Below are positions 1 through 8,428 of a DNA stretch of 64,000 nucleotides, in pieces; positions within the stretch are counted from its first letter, which is position 1, and the number at the start of each line of letters is the position of its first letter. The DNA comes from a bacterium (GTDB taxonomy: Bacteria > Babelota > Babeliae > Babelales > Babelaceae), in contig JAEYYR010000001.1 of the NCBI GenBank assembly GCA_023428375.1, forward strand, positions 124,001 to 188,000, written 5' to 3'. Under the pieces are notes generated by a model. That model was given only the letters and a program-made list of their open reading frames with translations. It made no database searches and was not told where the DNA came from. A program made the translations under genes and the position numbers.

Positions 1-682
1 GAGGGAGAATTTTTTCAATCATTTTTTGAGCACCCGTAGAGGTCGGGATAATATTTATACCTGCTGCACGGGATTTTCTGGGATCTCTCATATCTGTGTT
101 TACATCAAGCAACGACTGAGAATTAGTATAGGCATGGACGGTGTTCACAAACGCCTGCTCAATGCCAAAAGATTGGTCCAAAACCTTTAAAACTGGCATT
201 AATGCATTCGTTGTACAGCTTCCCAAGGACACAATCGAATGCTTTTTTGCATCATAGACATCATCATTAACCCCAGGAATAATGCTGACATCTTCGCCAT
301 GTGCTGGCGCGGAAATTAATACCTTTTTTGCACCAGCTTGCACATGCTTTTCTGCATCAATGCGATTCGTAAATTTACCAGAAACATCCACCACCCAATC
401 AATAGCTAATTCTTTCCAAGGTAAATTAGCAGGATCTTTTTCAGCAAAAACTTTTATATGCTGATTATTAATATTCAATCCCTTAGGTGAATATTCGGAG
501 GGTATATCCCATGTACCTAAAATTGAATCATACCGAATCATATATGGCAACGCGGCGGGATCTTCAGGTCCAACATTGATAGCAACAATCTGAACATCTG
601 ATTGCAAACCCGCATCTTGCAATACTGATCTAAAAAAATTTTTACCTATCCTACCAAAACCATTAATGGCTATTCGCAACAT
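1..682 (-). CDS. gap: Glyceraldehyde-3-phosphate dehydrogenase, type I (partial, C-terminus beyond window)
   Basis: Cytoplasmic glycolytic enzyme that converts glyceraldehyde 3-phosphate, NAD and phosphate into 1,3-bisphosphoglycerate. The frame is open from an ATG at 682 to the left edge of the window, giving 227 residues; the C-terminal third is not seen. The Rossmann motif INGFGRIGKN lies at residues 6-15, the catalytic cysteine is C156 in SLGSCTTNALMP, and the catalytic histidine is H183 in NTVHAYTN, followed by the conserved NIIPTSTGA. Most family members have CTTNCLAP; here the residue after N is Ala. The start lies one base after the stop of the upstream phosphohexomutase gene, with a GGAG ribosome binding site inside that gene's last codons, so the two are probably co-transcribed and translationally coupled. 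Confidence 0.93.
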   Translation of the reverse strand, partial: MLRIAINGFGRIGKNFFRSVLQDAGLQSDVQIVAINVGPEDPAALPYMIRYDSILGTWDIPSEYSPKGLNINNQHIKVFAEKDPANLPWKELAIDWVVDVSGKFTNRIDAEKHVQAGAKKVLISAPAHGEDVSIIPGVNDDVYDAKKHSIVSLGSCTTNALMPVLKVLDQSFGIEQAFVNTVHAYTNSQSLLDVNTDMRDPRKSRAAGINIIPTSTGAQKMIEKILP

Positions 683-683
683 T

Positions 684-2087
684 CTATTCTCCAAATTCTT
701 TAAGGATTTGTTCGTGATCAACAAATGAGAGCATTAATTCTTTGATCTCGTTTTGTAGTTGACGCAAATGTTCCGGACTTTTTGCTTCAAATCGTGCAGA
801 CAACAAGGGCTGTGTATGTGATTGTCTTACCAGTGCCCATCCATAAGGCGTTACTACGCGCACACCATCAAGTAAGCTAATTTCTGTATCTTCTCGTTGC
901 TCAAAAAAATCTTTTACCGCCATCACTACTGCTGGTTGTATAGAAGGATCACAAGGAATGCGCAATTCATCACTGGAAAAGCGCGAAGGTATTAATGCTA
1001 ATAATTGATCAAGCGAACGGCTTGTTAATAATGAATGTTCCAACAATCTGCACATTGCATAGATACCATCATCATAGCCAAAATAACGATCATTAAAGAA
1101 AAAATGGCAACTTAACTCACCACCAAAAAGTGCGTTGTATGTATGCATGTACGATTTTATAATCGAATGCCCTGTGGGCGCCATAATTGCAGTCCCACCA
1201 CTTGCTACAATTACTTCAGGAACAATCTGAGAACATTTGGTATCAAAAACAATCGCACCATTTTTATGGGAAGATAATAATGATTCTGAAAATAACGCAA
1301 TAACTTGATCACCACGAATTCTTTTACCGCTGCCTGTTACAGGAACCATCCGATCGCCATCGCCATCAAATGCTATACCAAATTGAGACTGGGTTTGAGC
1401 GATAGCAGATTGCAAATGCACTAAGCGATTATCATCGACGGGATCAGGTTGTCCCTGAGGGAAGAGGCCATTCAAGTCATCGTTTATAGATTTCACTTGG
1501 GACCACCCCATTGCTTGAATCAAATCCGGCACAATCGTAGCGGTGGCACCATTCAAACAATCAATTATACCTGGTATATGCATATCGGTTAAAACAGAAA
1601 ATTGCTCAACTAAGTAATCAATATACGCATTATTCATAGAATGTTCTTTTAACAGACCAGCATTAACAGATTTGTGAGTTTTCTTCTGTTCAAACAACTG
1701 TTTAAGAACTTGAATTTCATCGCCCCAAATCGATTCCGTTTTATAACACATTTTAAAACCATTATATTCAGGACCGTTATGCGAGGCTGTTATCATAATG
1801 CCTGCATCGGAAGGCTTTGTGTGTAATGTAAAATACATACAGGGAGTTGGACAAATACCAATTGATAAAACATCAAAGCCTGCATCAAGCAAGCCTTCAG
1901 TTAATGAAAGATACAATGATTCGCTATGTACTCGAGCATCTCTACCAACAACTATAGTTTTTGCTTGAGGATTTTTTTGTAAAATATAATAAGCAAACGT
2001 TTGCGCAAAATCATATACTTGTTCTGGATACAATTCTTCATATACTTTGCCCCTAATATCATATTTTCTAAAAATATGATCCTGCAT
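684..2087 (-). CDS. Phosphomannomutase/phosphoglucomutase family protein
   Basis: Alpha-D-phosphohexomutase that interconverts hexose 6-phosphates and 1-phosphates for glycolysis and sugar-nucleotide synthesis. I chose the ATG at 2087 (467 residues) because AAAGGAG lies just upstream and the protein then begins MQDHIFRKYDIRG, the usual family start; the frame stays open to 2177. Active-site serine S102 is in ITASHNGPEYNGFK, where most homologues have TASHNP. The Mg loop DGDGDR is at 241-246, the sugar-binding loop GGELSCHFFF follows, and the C-terminal phosphate loop is LVRQSHTQP. The PMM/PGM type (AlgC-like) fits better than GlmM, which is encoded separately at 56685. Diverges from sbcC across about 80 bases that must hold both promoters; no convincing hexamer pair stands out there. 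Confidence 0.9.
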   Translation of the reverse strand: MQDHIFRKYDIRGKVYEELYPEQVYDFAQTFAYYILQKNPQAKTIVVGRDARVHSESLYLSLTEGLLDAGFDVLSIGICPTPCMYFTLHTKPSDAGIMITASHNGPEYNGFKMCYKTESIWGDEIQVLKQLFEQKKTHKSVNAGLLKEHSMNNAYIDYLVEQFSVLTDMHIPGIIDCLNGATATIVPDLIQAMGWSQVKSINDDLNGLFPQGQPDPVDDNRLVHLQSAIAQTQSQFGIAFDGDGDRMVPVTGSGKRIRGDQVIALFSESLLSSHKNGAIVFDTKCSQIVPEVIVASGGTAIMAPTGHSIIKSYMHTYNALFGGELSCHFFFNDRYFGYDDGIYAMCRLLEHSLLTSRSLDQLLALIPSRFSSDELRIPCDPSIQPAVVMAVKDFFEQREDTEISLLDGVRVVTPYGWALVRQSHTQPLLSARFEAKSPEHLRQLQNEIKELMLSFVDHEQILKEFGE

Positions 2088-2167
2088 ACGCTCTCCTTTT
2101 TTTGACATCATGCACCATAGCACTGATAGACGTATCATGCTAGACTGTGGGTATAACGAGATCAAAA

Positions 2168-4849
2168 ATGATTCCATTAAAGCTTCAATTAAAAAATTTC
2201 ATTAGTTATGGTTCATGTCAAATAATTGATTTTACCCAATATCATTTAATTTGCTTAACCGGAAAAAATGGCCATGGTAAATCCGCATTATTAGATGCAA
2301 TCACCTGGGCAATCTGGGGCCAGGCACGAAAAGTTAGTGGTACATCAAAGCCAGATGAAAAGTTATTGCGACTCGGTCAAAGCCATATGTTTGTCAGTAT
2401 CGATTTTATATCAAACAATCAGACCTATAGGGTCCGCAGAGAATTTACATACCAACAAGGCAAATCATCTTCATATTTAGATTTTGGTATTATTCAAGAA
2501 AATGGTGCATTCAAAGCTCTCACCGACAAAACGATACGAGCTACTCAAGATAAGATAGATCAAGCGGTGGGATTATCATACGATTCATTTATAAATTCGG
2601 TTTTTTTGCGCCAAGGGCAATCAAATGAATTTTCTAAAAAAACTCCCCAAGAACGCAAAGAAATTTTAGCTTCAATTTTAGGTTTACAGCAATATGAAGA
2701 ATTAAGGAAAAAATCTCAAGAAAAAACTAAAATTCTCATCGCTGAAAAAGAACAGCTCCAATTTAGTTTCAAAGCTGCACAAAGCTCAATCCAAGAACTT
2801 GGCAATTCCCCTATCGAATTAAATAATGTTTTGGATCAATTGCGAAAACAGGTTGAGCAATTACAAGCACACCAACATATTCTCTCATCATTACAAAATG
2901 AAGTACTGCTTATTCAAGAAAAATGCATGTGCATTAAGCTTACTATTGAGCAATCGAAAAAACATGCAATTGAAATTGAACATCTGAGGACAGCAATACG
3001 CGAAAAAGTGATGGCTTGGCGACAATGCAATAAACAATTGCTTGCCAACAATGATTCTCTCATACAAGTATTGCAGAATGAACTGGCACAGCACAATCAT
3101 GCACAAGCATCTCACAGTGCTGCAAATGTCGCACTTCAACAGTTAACTCATCAGCGCGAGATGCTGCAAAAAGAACTAGCTCAAACTCTTGCAACGCAAC
3201 AATTAGAATTACAACATACTCAACAAACCTATAAAATAGGGCTACACCAAGCAAACCAGGTTTTTCTAGAGCTAAAATTCCAACTAGCTCAATACGAAAA
3301 AACGCAATCACAGTTAATGAGTCAAAACACAACGCTCAGCGATGAAAAGAAGATTCTAGATTCAAAGCTTATTAATTTTGAGATATTGAAAAGAAATTTT
3401 GAAAAAAGAAAAGAGTATTATCATACTTACAATAATAAATTTTCAACTTATAAAGCAGCTTTAGAAGAGTTGAAAACTCAGAGTAAGATAATTAACGAAG
3501 GCTCTGCAGAATGTCCTACCTGTGAACAAGCTTTAGCTCCAGAACATACAACACATATACACATAAAATTGCGGAAGAAAATACAATTTCTCAATCATCG
3601 CATCAATCGTTTTAACTTATTATTACCCCAATTAAAAAGAATCACCGCTCAAGATTATGCAACAATTCAAAACTTACAAAAAATATATGAACAACGTATA
3701 AGTCTTAACGAACGCTTACAAGAAAATTGCAACAAACAAGAAGAATTAAAAATAAAATTAACTGCCATACATCAACAAATGCATGTGCAATTAAATGAAG
3801 TCAATAAAGCACAAAGCAATTACACACTCATTACAGAAAAAAAACTGCCAAATATCAATGAATTGTATGCAACTCATGCAGAATTACAAAAAATTGAAAA
3901 CGAGTTGATACATCAAAATAATCTTGTAGTAACCATTAATTATGATATTAATAAACATGAAATTTGCAGAAAAAGATTGAATGAATTAGTTCTTACTACT
4001 GGATATTCATCCCAAGATGCAATACGTATTATTCAGCAAGAACGTAGAGAGCAAATCAGAAATCTAATTAAACAATTACGAGTACTACTCTCTACTATTG
4101 AAAATAGTAATCATATCGATCATCTTAAAGCAATTGAAGATTCTTTAAGATTAAAACAGTTTGAAATGCTTTCTATTCAACAAGCTATGAAAACGTTGCA
4201 GCAAGAGCAAGAATCACTCATGCATCAACGCGGCAACTTAGAATTGCGAACAACACTGCTTAAAACCGCTGAAGAAGCAGAGCGTACGTGTAGCAGCAAA
4301 ATTACTGCATTGGATGATGAATTAACGGATTATTTATTATTACAACAGGCTTTTAGCAAAGAAGGTATCCAAGCTTTACTAATTGAACATGCCTTGCCAG
4401 AATTGGAGCATGAGGCCAATAACTTATTAGCCAAACTTACCGATAATCAATCATCATTAAAAATTGAATCATTACGTGATTTAAAAACTGGTGGAACAAA
4501 AGAAACACTTGATATCACCATTTCCGATGCTGCAGGCACCCGCGCCTATGAATTATTTTCTGGTGGTGAAGCATTCCGCATTGATTTTGCATTACGCGTC
4601 GCATTATCTAAACTTTTGGCACGACGTGCTGGTACTACATTACAAACGTTAATAATAGATGAAGGCTTTGGTTCACAAGATGACGAAGGTCTTGCAAATA
4701 TCATGGAAGCATTGCATCGCATTCAGGATGAATTTGCAAAAATTATTATTGTTTCCCACCTGCCTTCAATGAAAGAGCAATTCCCCGTGAATTTTTATGT
4801 TAATAAGGGCGCGGATGGAAGCACTATTCAAATATTTCAGCAGGGATAA
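2168..4849 (+). CDS. sbcC: SbcC/Rad50-type ATPase, exonuclease subunit C
   Basis: SMC-like ATPase that with the nuclease SbcD processes DNA ends and hairpins. The 893-residue protein has an N-terminal Walker A TGKNGHGKSALLDAI (residues 31-45), a Q-loop region FLRQGQSNEF, two long coiled-coil arms rich in Gln, Leu and Lys, and the Rad50 zinc hook CPTC at 449-452 between the arms. The C-terminal half carries the signature FSGGEAFRIDF (about 797), Walker B LIIDEGFGSQD (about 830) and the switch motif IIVSHLP. An in-frame GTG/ATG-type extension to 2147 is possible, but ATG 2168 begins MIPLKLQLKNF, the typical family N-terminus. No sbcD partner is in the window. It converges with the broken gene at 4853, only three bases away. 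Confidence 0.93.
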   Translation: MIPLKLQLKNFISYGSCQIIDFTQYHLICLTGKNGHGKSALLDAITWAIWGQARKVSGTSKPDEKLLRLGQSHMFVSIDFISNNQTYRVRREFTYQQGKSSSYLDFGIIQENGAFKALTDKTIRATQDKIDQAVGLSYDSFINSVFLRQGQSNEFSKKTPQERKEILASILGLQQYEELRKKSQEKTKILIAEKEQLQFSFKAAQSSIQELGNSPIELNNVLDQLRKQVEQLQAHQHILSSLQNEVLLIQEKCMCIKLTIEQSKKHAIEIEHLRTAIREKVMAWRQCNKQLLANNDSLIQVLQNELAQHNHAQASHSAANVALQQLTHQREMLQKELAQTLATQQLELQHTQQTYKIGLHQANQVFLELKFQLAQYEKTQSQLMSQNTTLSDEKKILDSKLINFEILKRNFEKRKEYYHTYNNKFSTYKAALEELKTQSKIINEGSAECPTCEQALAPEHTTHIHIKLRKKIQFLNHRINRFNLLLPQLKRITAQDYATIQNLQKIYEQRISLNERLQENCNKQEELKIKLTAIHQQMHVQLNEVNKAQSNYTLITEKKLPNINELYATHAELQKIENELIHQNNLVVTINYDINKHEICRKRLNELVLTTGYSSQDAIRIIQQERREQIRNLIKQLRVLLSTIENSNHIDHLKAIEDSLRLKQFEMLSIQQAMKTLQQEQESLMHQRGNLELRTTLLKTAEEAERTCSSKITALDDELTDYLLLQQAFSKEGIQALLIEHALPELEHEANNLLAKLTDNQSSLKIESLRDLKTGGTKETLDITISDAAGTRAYELFSGGEAFRIDFALRVALSKLLARRAGTTLQTLIIDEGFGSQDDEGLANIMEALHRIQDEFAKIIIVSHLPSMKEQFPVNFYVNKGADGSTIQIFQQG

Positions 4850-4852
4850 CGA

Positions 4853-5326
4853 TTATTCCGGATTTTGTTTATAAAAGTCTATTAACTCCATAAGATTCGT
4901 TTGATCTATAGCATTATTATTTGAAGTAAAATTTAGAATTACCCATGTTTTTAGGATTCCTGTCGATGCTAAATATCGATACACTGAAAACTTACCATTT
5001 TCAATAAATTCATTCGAAGCCATATGCACCAAATCATATTAGTGGATAACTTGATTATCAATATTGCTAGGTAGATCTGAATATCTGGATAATGCAAAAT
5101 TGCCACCAGGCCCTTTAGGGTAAGCTCTAAAGAAATATAATGAATTCTTATACATTTCTGTAAATTCGGACGATCTTGCACGACACAAATGTTGTTTTAT
5201 GGTCCCTGTATAATCGGCAATTTGATAGAGGGTATCCTGATTAATATGGAACGTTTGGCCATTTATGACCATTAGGTCTTCTGCGCTCCAAAGAGAACAT
5301 GCTAAAAAAAGCACTACTTTAATCAC
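4853..5326 (-). pseudogene. Small exported protein, paralogue of the 5391-5849 product, broken by an in-frame TAA
   Basis: A 158-codon frame running from GTG 5326 (preceded by AGGGA) to TAA 4853, interrupted by one TAA at 5039-5041. The first 95 codons give a signal peptide (VVLFLACSLWSAED) and an unknown domain; after the stop the same frame continues for 62 codons. The post-stop part matches the neighbouring upstream protein closely: KTWVILNFTSNNNA here against KTFVILNFTSNDSA there, and both have KFSV about 20 residues earlier and an L-M-[ED]-[LF] end. The two genes are therefore tandem duplicates and this copy carries a nonsense codon. An ATG at 5407 also opens this frame but adds a non-signal-like extension. 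The function of the family is not recognised. Confidence 0.75.
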
Positions 5327-5390
5327 GATTTTTTCCCTATCAAAGCTGATATATTTTTTAACATAACCATGAATGATTAATTTTCCAATT

Positions 5391-5849
5391 CTAATTTCTG
5401 TGCACATTCAAAAAATCCATAAGATGATTTACATGCGCAGAATCATTTGAGGTAAAATTCAATATAACAAAAGTTTTAATAACATTTGCTTGATCAGATT
5501 CAAACTGCATGACTGAAAATTTGTTTTTTACTATTAAATTTAAACCTTTATCATACGCTTCTATATATTTTGAAATATAACCTTCCTTAGTTTTACGATC
5601 TACAAAACGCCGAATCGAATGATTTTTGGCAGATTGAGGAGTATACCACATAAAAAAATCCAAACAATCCTTATATTGCTTAGAATTAATAGGATTTTGC
5701 GCATAAATTATATGTTCCAATATGGTACAATAATGATTCGCGATATCAAATTTACCATATGGTTCTAATATTAATTTTTCCTGGGAATGATTGAAAATAA
5801 AAAATAATGCTAATAAAAAAATCATAATAATGCCTTTAGATAGAACCAT
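5391..5849 (-). CDS. Small exported protein of unknown function
   Basis: 152 residues. The N-terminus MVLSKGIIMIFLLALFFIFN is a plausible signal peptide with one lysine in the n-region, probably cleaved near HSQEK; a second start at ATG 5825 has a better spaced AAGG and would give MIFLLALFF. The mature part is a mixed alpha/beta protein with two cysteines (C-T-I-L and D-C-L-D contexts) and the segment KTFVILNFTSNDSA near the C-terminus. It is the intact paralogue of the broken gene immediately downstream (4853-5326). I recognise no domain. The pair lies in a block of exported genes and could act outside the cell or in the envelope, but no function can be assigned. Confidence 0.7.
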   Translation of the reverse strand: MVLSKGIIMIFLLALFFIFNHSQEKLILEPYGKFDIANHYCTILEHIIYAQNPINSKQYKDCLDFFMWYTPQSAKNHSIRRFVDRKTKEGYISKYIEAYDKGLNLIVKNKFSVMQFESDQANVIKTFVILNFTSNDSAHVNHLMDFLNVHRN

Positions 5850-6179
5850 CTCTCTTTAAATTGTCCCATTTCAACCTCCAATTCAATGGTTTTTTAAAAA
5901 TCTTAGTGGCTTAGGTATATCATGTACCTTCTAAATTTATTGTTATACCAATCAATAATCTTATTCCCGAAAATTGAAAGAAGACAAATCTTCATTTTAT
6001 TAAAAATATAATAATTTAGAACGTGATTTAAACTTAAAATAATACCTGATTATCAAAAAGAATAACCCATATATAATTTCCAATAGTATTTAGACATCAA
6101 TTTATGCTACACTTTAAACTCTATCATCCACTTAACAACAAATATAAATGGGATCCCCATCAAAATAAAGGAGTATCAG
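5850..6179. other. AT-rich intergenic region between divergent exported genes
   Basis: A 330-base gap with no credible coding frame. It must contain promoters for the leftward gene at 5849 and the rightward gene at 6180. Visible items are a short hairpin GAAGA-CAAA-TCTTC followed by ATTTTATT (about 5977-5995), a near-palindrome ATGGGATCCCCAT at 6148-6160, and the ribosome binding site AAAGGAG at 6167-6173. No clear -35/-10 pair was found; TATGCT at 6103 and TACACT at 6108 are weak -10 candidates. Confidence 0.5.
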
Positions 6180-6821
6180 ATGAGAAAATTACATTATATA
6201 CTATTAACCTTTAATGTTTTGAACATTGTCTGGGCTGCAGAACAAGAAAAGCCAGTCATGACTTTGACAAAGTTATCCCAATTATATCCGGTACCGCAAG
6301 AGGTATATGATTATATTACTACCAACGAAGAAGCAATTTTTAAGTTGATTGACAACGATTTACCCTATAAATCTCCCTATGGGTATATCAAACCTGATGC
6401 TACACGATTTGAAGGCAAAGAAATCTTAGATGACGCAATTCAGAAAACAGGTACACAAATAATTAAAACACCAACCAAATACTTTTATATTAAAAAAAAT
6501 CCCGACAGTACTCTTGATAGAACAAAATATGCTGTTCTCTCAATGCCTATCGAAGGTAATGTGCCTGAGAAATTATCATTTAACGAAATTAAGCAGTTAT
6601 TTGCAGTGCTAGTGCGATCACAATACAAAGATGTAGAAAAAGACAATTTTATAAAAACTCCAAACGGCGATATATATATTATTGATACAGCAAAAAACAG
6701 TTTCTCTAAGCGTAAAGGCAAAGAACTTGAGTCAAAAATAGCGTCTCGTCTATTACATAATTTTAGGCACGGTGAATTATCTGATGCAGCACGAATGTTT
6801 TTAGAGAATAAATTATATTAA
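6180..6821 (+). CDS. Exported protein with kinase-like catalytic loop, paralogue of 7040-7861
   Basis: 213 residues, ATG preceded by a strong AAAGGAG. The signal peptide is MRKLHYILLTFNVLNIVWAA with likely cleavage after WAA. The mature protein resembles the next gene in pattern: LxxLYPxxxxxxDxI near the N-terminus, YIK..A.RFEGKEILDDAI in the middle, a KLSFNEIKQLF helix, then DVEKDNFI and IYIIDTAK. D151, N156 and D169 reproduce the D-x4-N and D-x17-D spacing of protein-kinase HRDxxxxN and DFG motifs, so a kinase or kinase-like fold is a reasonable inference. There is no HRD histidine or DFG glycine, and the glycine-rich loop is not evident, so activity is uncertain. Exported location would be unusual for an ATP-using enzyme unless it enters a host cell. 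Confidence 0.75.
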   Translation: MRKLHYILLTFNVLNIVWAAEQEKPVMTLTKLSQLYPVPQEVYDYITTNEEAIFKLIDNDLPYKSPYGYIKPDATRFEGKEILDDAIQKTGTQIIKTPTKYFYIKKNPDSTLDRTKYAVLSMPIEGNVPEKLSFNEIKQLFAVLVRSQYKDVEKDNFIKTPNGDIYIIDTAKNSFSKRKGKELESKIASRLLHNFRHGELSDAARMFLENKLY

Positions 6822-7039
6822 AAAAGCCTAAAAAAGCTTTTCGGTATACATGAAACATGAGCGGTTTTATAGTGTGGTCGATTGAGTAATTTAATAGAGT
6901 GACCTTAAAACGTTATGTATAGTCTTAGATAGACTGAAAATATATTTTCATTTTGAATTTTGTTATAAAGTAGTTATTATAAATATATAAGCTTTTAATT
7001 CCAAATTTATGCTTTAAAATAACAAAAAAGTTCAAGATA

Positions 7040-7861
7040 ATGGAATCAAACATGTTTTTACTATTAAATTTATTCGCAATATTTACCCAATCTATGGACC
7101 AAGGGCAATTCATCAGCAAATTGAATATCCCTAATTCTTGTGTGCATTCGGAACATGAATATAGGGATTATCAATCACTTATTAGTAAACGAAAAAAAAT
7201 ATTTATTAAAGAAAATATCACCATTAAAGATGATGAAATTGGTCGTTATACGATTGAAGAAGCGGGCCAATTACTTAAGTTGTATCCCATTTCAAGAGAA
7301 ACTTTTGACCATATAATGTCTCACTCAGAAGAAATTATTCCTGCGTTAAAATTCAGTCCGCTATTAACTTATGTAAATCCTGAAACTCCTGTAGTTCTAA
7401 AAGCATCTCTGAATAGACTTGAAGGGTTAGCTATAGCAAACAACATTATCAATCAAATACGTTTTAGCTCTATCGATATACCTTGTAAAGAAGCAATGTT
7501 ATTTAGCACAAAAAAAGGCAAAATTATGCCTTGCGTTGCATCTCATAAAATTATTGGTGACGAACCGACTAGTCTTTCCTTAAAGCATGTACAGGACTTA
7601 TATATCTTATGTAAAAAAGCTAAAGCTGAAGAAAAAGAAATATTTAATTTTATGGATGTTCAACCCAAGAATTTCGTCGCCAGCAAATACAGCGACAAAA
7701 TTTTTCTGATCGATACGGGCTTGGAAGGCTTTGATGAGCAACCCCGAAAAAACTTCAACGGATTTATTGCTGATTATATTCGTTATCAATTTCATGGAAG
7801 ATTACAAAATGACGCGGATCAATTTTTGATTAATAAAGTTAATAAACATAAATCAACATAA
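7040..7861 (+). CDS. Exported protein with kinase-like catalytic loop, paralogue of 6180-6821
   Basis: 273 residues. The N-terminus MESNMFLLLNLFAIFTQSMDQ is a short hydrophobic signal-like segment; there is no good ribosome binding site, and ATG 7052 is an alternative start. Residues about 75-273 align with the 6180 product: QLLKLYPISRETFDHI, VVLKASLNRLEGLAIANNI, LSLKHVQDLYILCKKA, then DVQPKNF and IFLIDTGLEGF. D206-x-x-P-x-N211 is the same arrangement as DLKPEN in protein kinases, D225 with T-G sits where DFG would be, and K121 in VVLK is a candidate for the ATP-binding lysine. The alignment is by eye. A region of about 60 residues before the shared part is unique to this copy. Function unknown; a secreted effector kinase or pseudokinase is possible. 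Confidence 0.75.
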   Translation: MESNMFLLLNLFAIFTQSMDQGQFISKLNIPNSCVHSEHEYRDYQSLISKRKKIFIKENITIKDDEIGRYTIEEAGQLLKLYPISRETFDHIMSHSEEIIPALKFSPLLTYVNPETPVVLKASLNRLEGLAIANNIINQIRFSSIDIPCKEAMLFSTKKGKIMPCVASHKIIGDEPTSLSLKHVQDLYILCKKAKAEEKEIFNFMDVQPKNFVASKYSDKIFLIDTGLEGFDEQPRKNFNGFIADYIRYQFHGRLQNDADQFLINKVNKHKST

Positions 7862-7950
7862 ACGCGCATTGCAAATAACACTTCCATCTTATTTCAAAAA
7901 AAGTATCAATACCCTCAAAAATATAGTTCAAAACATATAGGCGTTCTAAT

Positions 7951-8168
7951 ATGCAAAAAATCAATTTATTATTTATCTTGTTTATTAATTGTTTTGCAGC
8001 AGATCAACAAAATAATAACAATAATAATCACAAAAAAGTAAGATAAACAATTCACTTCTTTCGATTAATATTCAAAAAATAAAATGGGATGAAAAAGCTG
8101 CAATAGACGCAGCTATCGAAGATTGCGATATTGCTCATAAAGTAACGGGAAAATGTGATAAAAAATAA
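7951..8168 (+). pseudogene. Small exported protein frameshifted at an A6 tract
   Basis: ATG 7951 starts a 31-residue frame with a clear signal peptide (MQKINLLFILFINCFAAD) followed by an Asn-rich stretch, ending at TAA 8044. One extra A in the A6 run at 8032-8037 would join it to an open +1 frame that continues SKINNSLLSINIQKIKWDEK and ends at TAA 8166, making a protein of about 72 residues with two cysteines (DCDIA, GKCDKK). The second frame has no start of its own. This could be a recent frameshift, transcriptional slippage, or a sequencing error in a homopolymer. It overlaps the start of the next gene at 8155. Confidence 0.5.
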
Positions 8169-8391
8169 TACGACAAAATTAATTTTTATTGTTTCATTTT
8201 ATTGCAATGCATCTGATGTAACTGATCATTTAAAACAAAACAATAATCAAAATATTGTAAATCCACGAAATAATTCTGTGCAAAATACAACTCAAAAAAA
8301 TCAGGCTGAAATAGATCAGCATCGTGCTAAAACACTTTTTCAAGCATGGAAAAATAGTCGAAATTTCACACCATTTTTCATGCCTAAATGA
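8155..8391 (+). CDS. Small exported Asn/Gln-rich protein
   Basis: 78 residues from a GTG start at 8155 preceded by GGGAAAAT. The N-terminus MIKNNTTKLIFIVSFYCNASD looks like a signal peptide with cleavage near CNA-SD. The rest is rich in Asn and Gln with a basic, helical C-terminal part (QAEIDQHRAKTLFQAWKNSR). The start overlaps the end of the frameshifted gene upstream by 14 bases, so the two may have been translationally coupled. No family recognised; it lies just before a bidirectional terminator. Confidence 0.5.
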   Translation: MIKNNTTKLIFIVSFYCNASDVTDHLKQNNNQNIVNPRNNSVQNTTQKNQAEIDQHRAKTLFQAWKNSRNFTPFFMPK

Positions 8392-8406
8392 AAGCATAAA
8401 AAGTTT

Positions 8407-8424
8407 GGGCCACTTCCGTGGCCC
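8407..8424. terminator. Bidirectional intrinsic terminator
   Basis: Perfect hairpin GGGCCAC-TTCC-GTGGCCC between convergent genes. On the minus strand it is followed by AAACTTTTT, on the plus strand by TTCATTATT, so it can serve trxB and the exported gene at 8155. Confidence 0.8.
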
Positions 8425-8428
8425 TTCA

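Noticed and set aside
2088..2167. Promoter with TTGACA at 2102 for sbcC
   Set aside because: TTGACA is present, but the hexamer 17 bases downstream (GATAGA) is a poor -10, and TATCAT lies too far away, so I did not annotate it.
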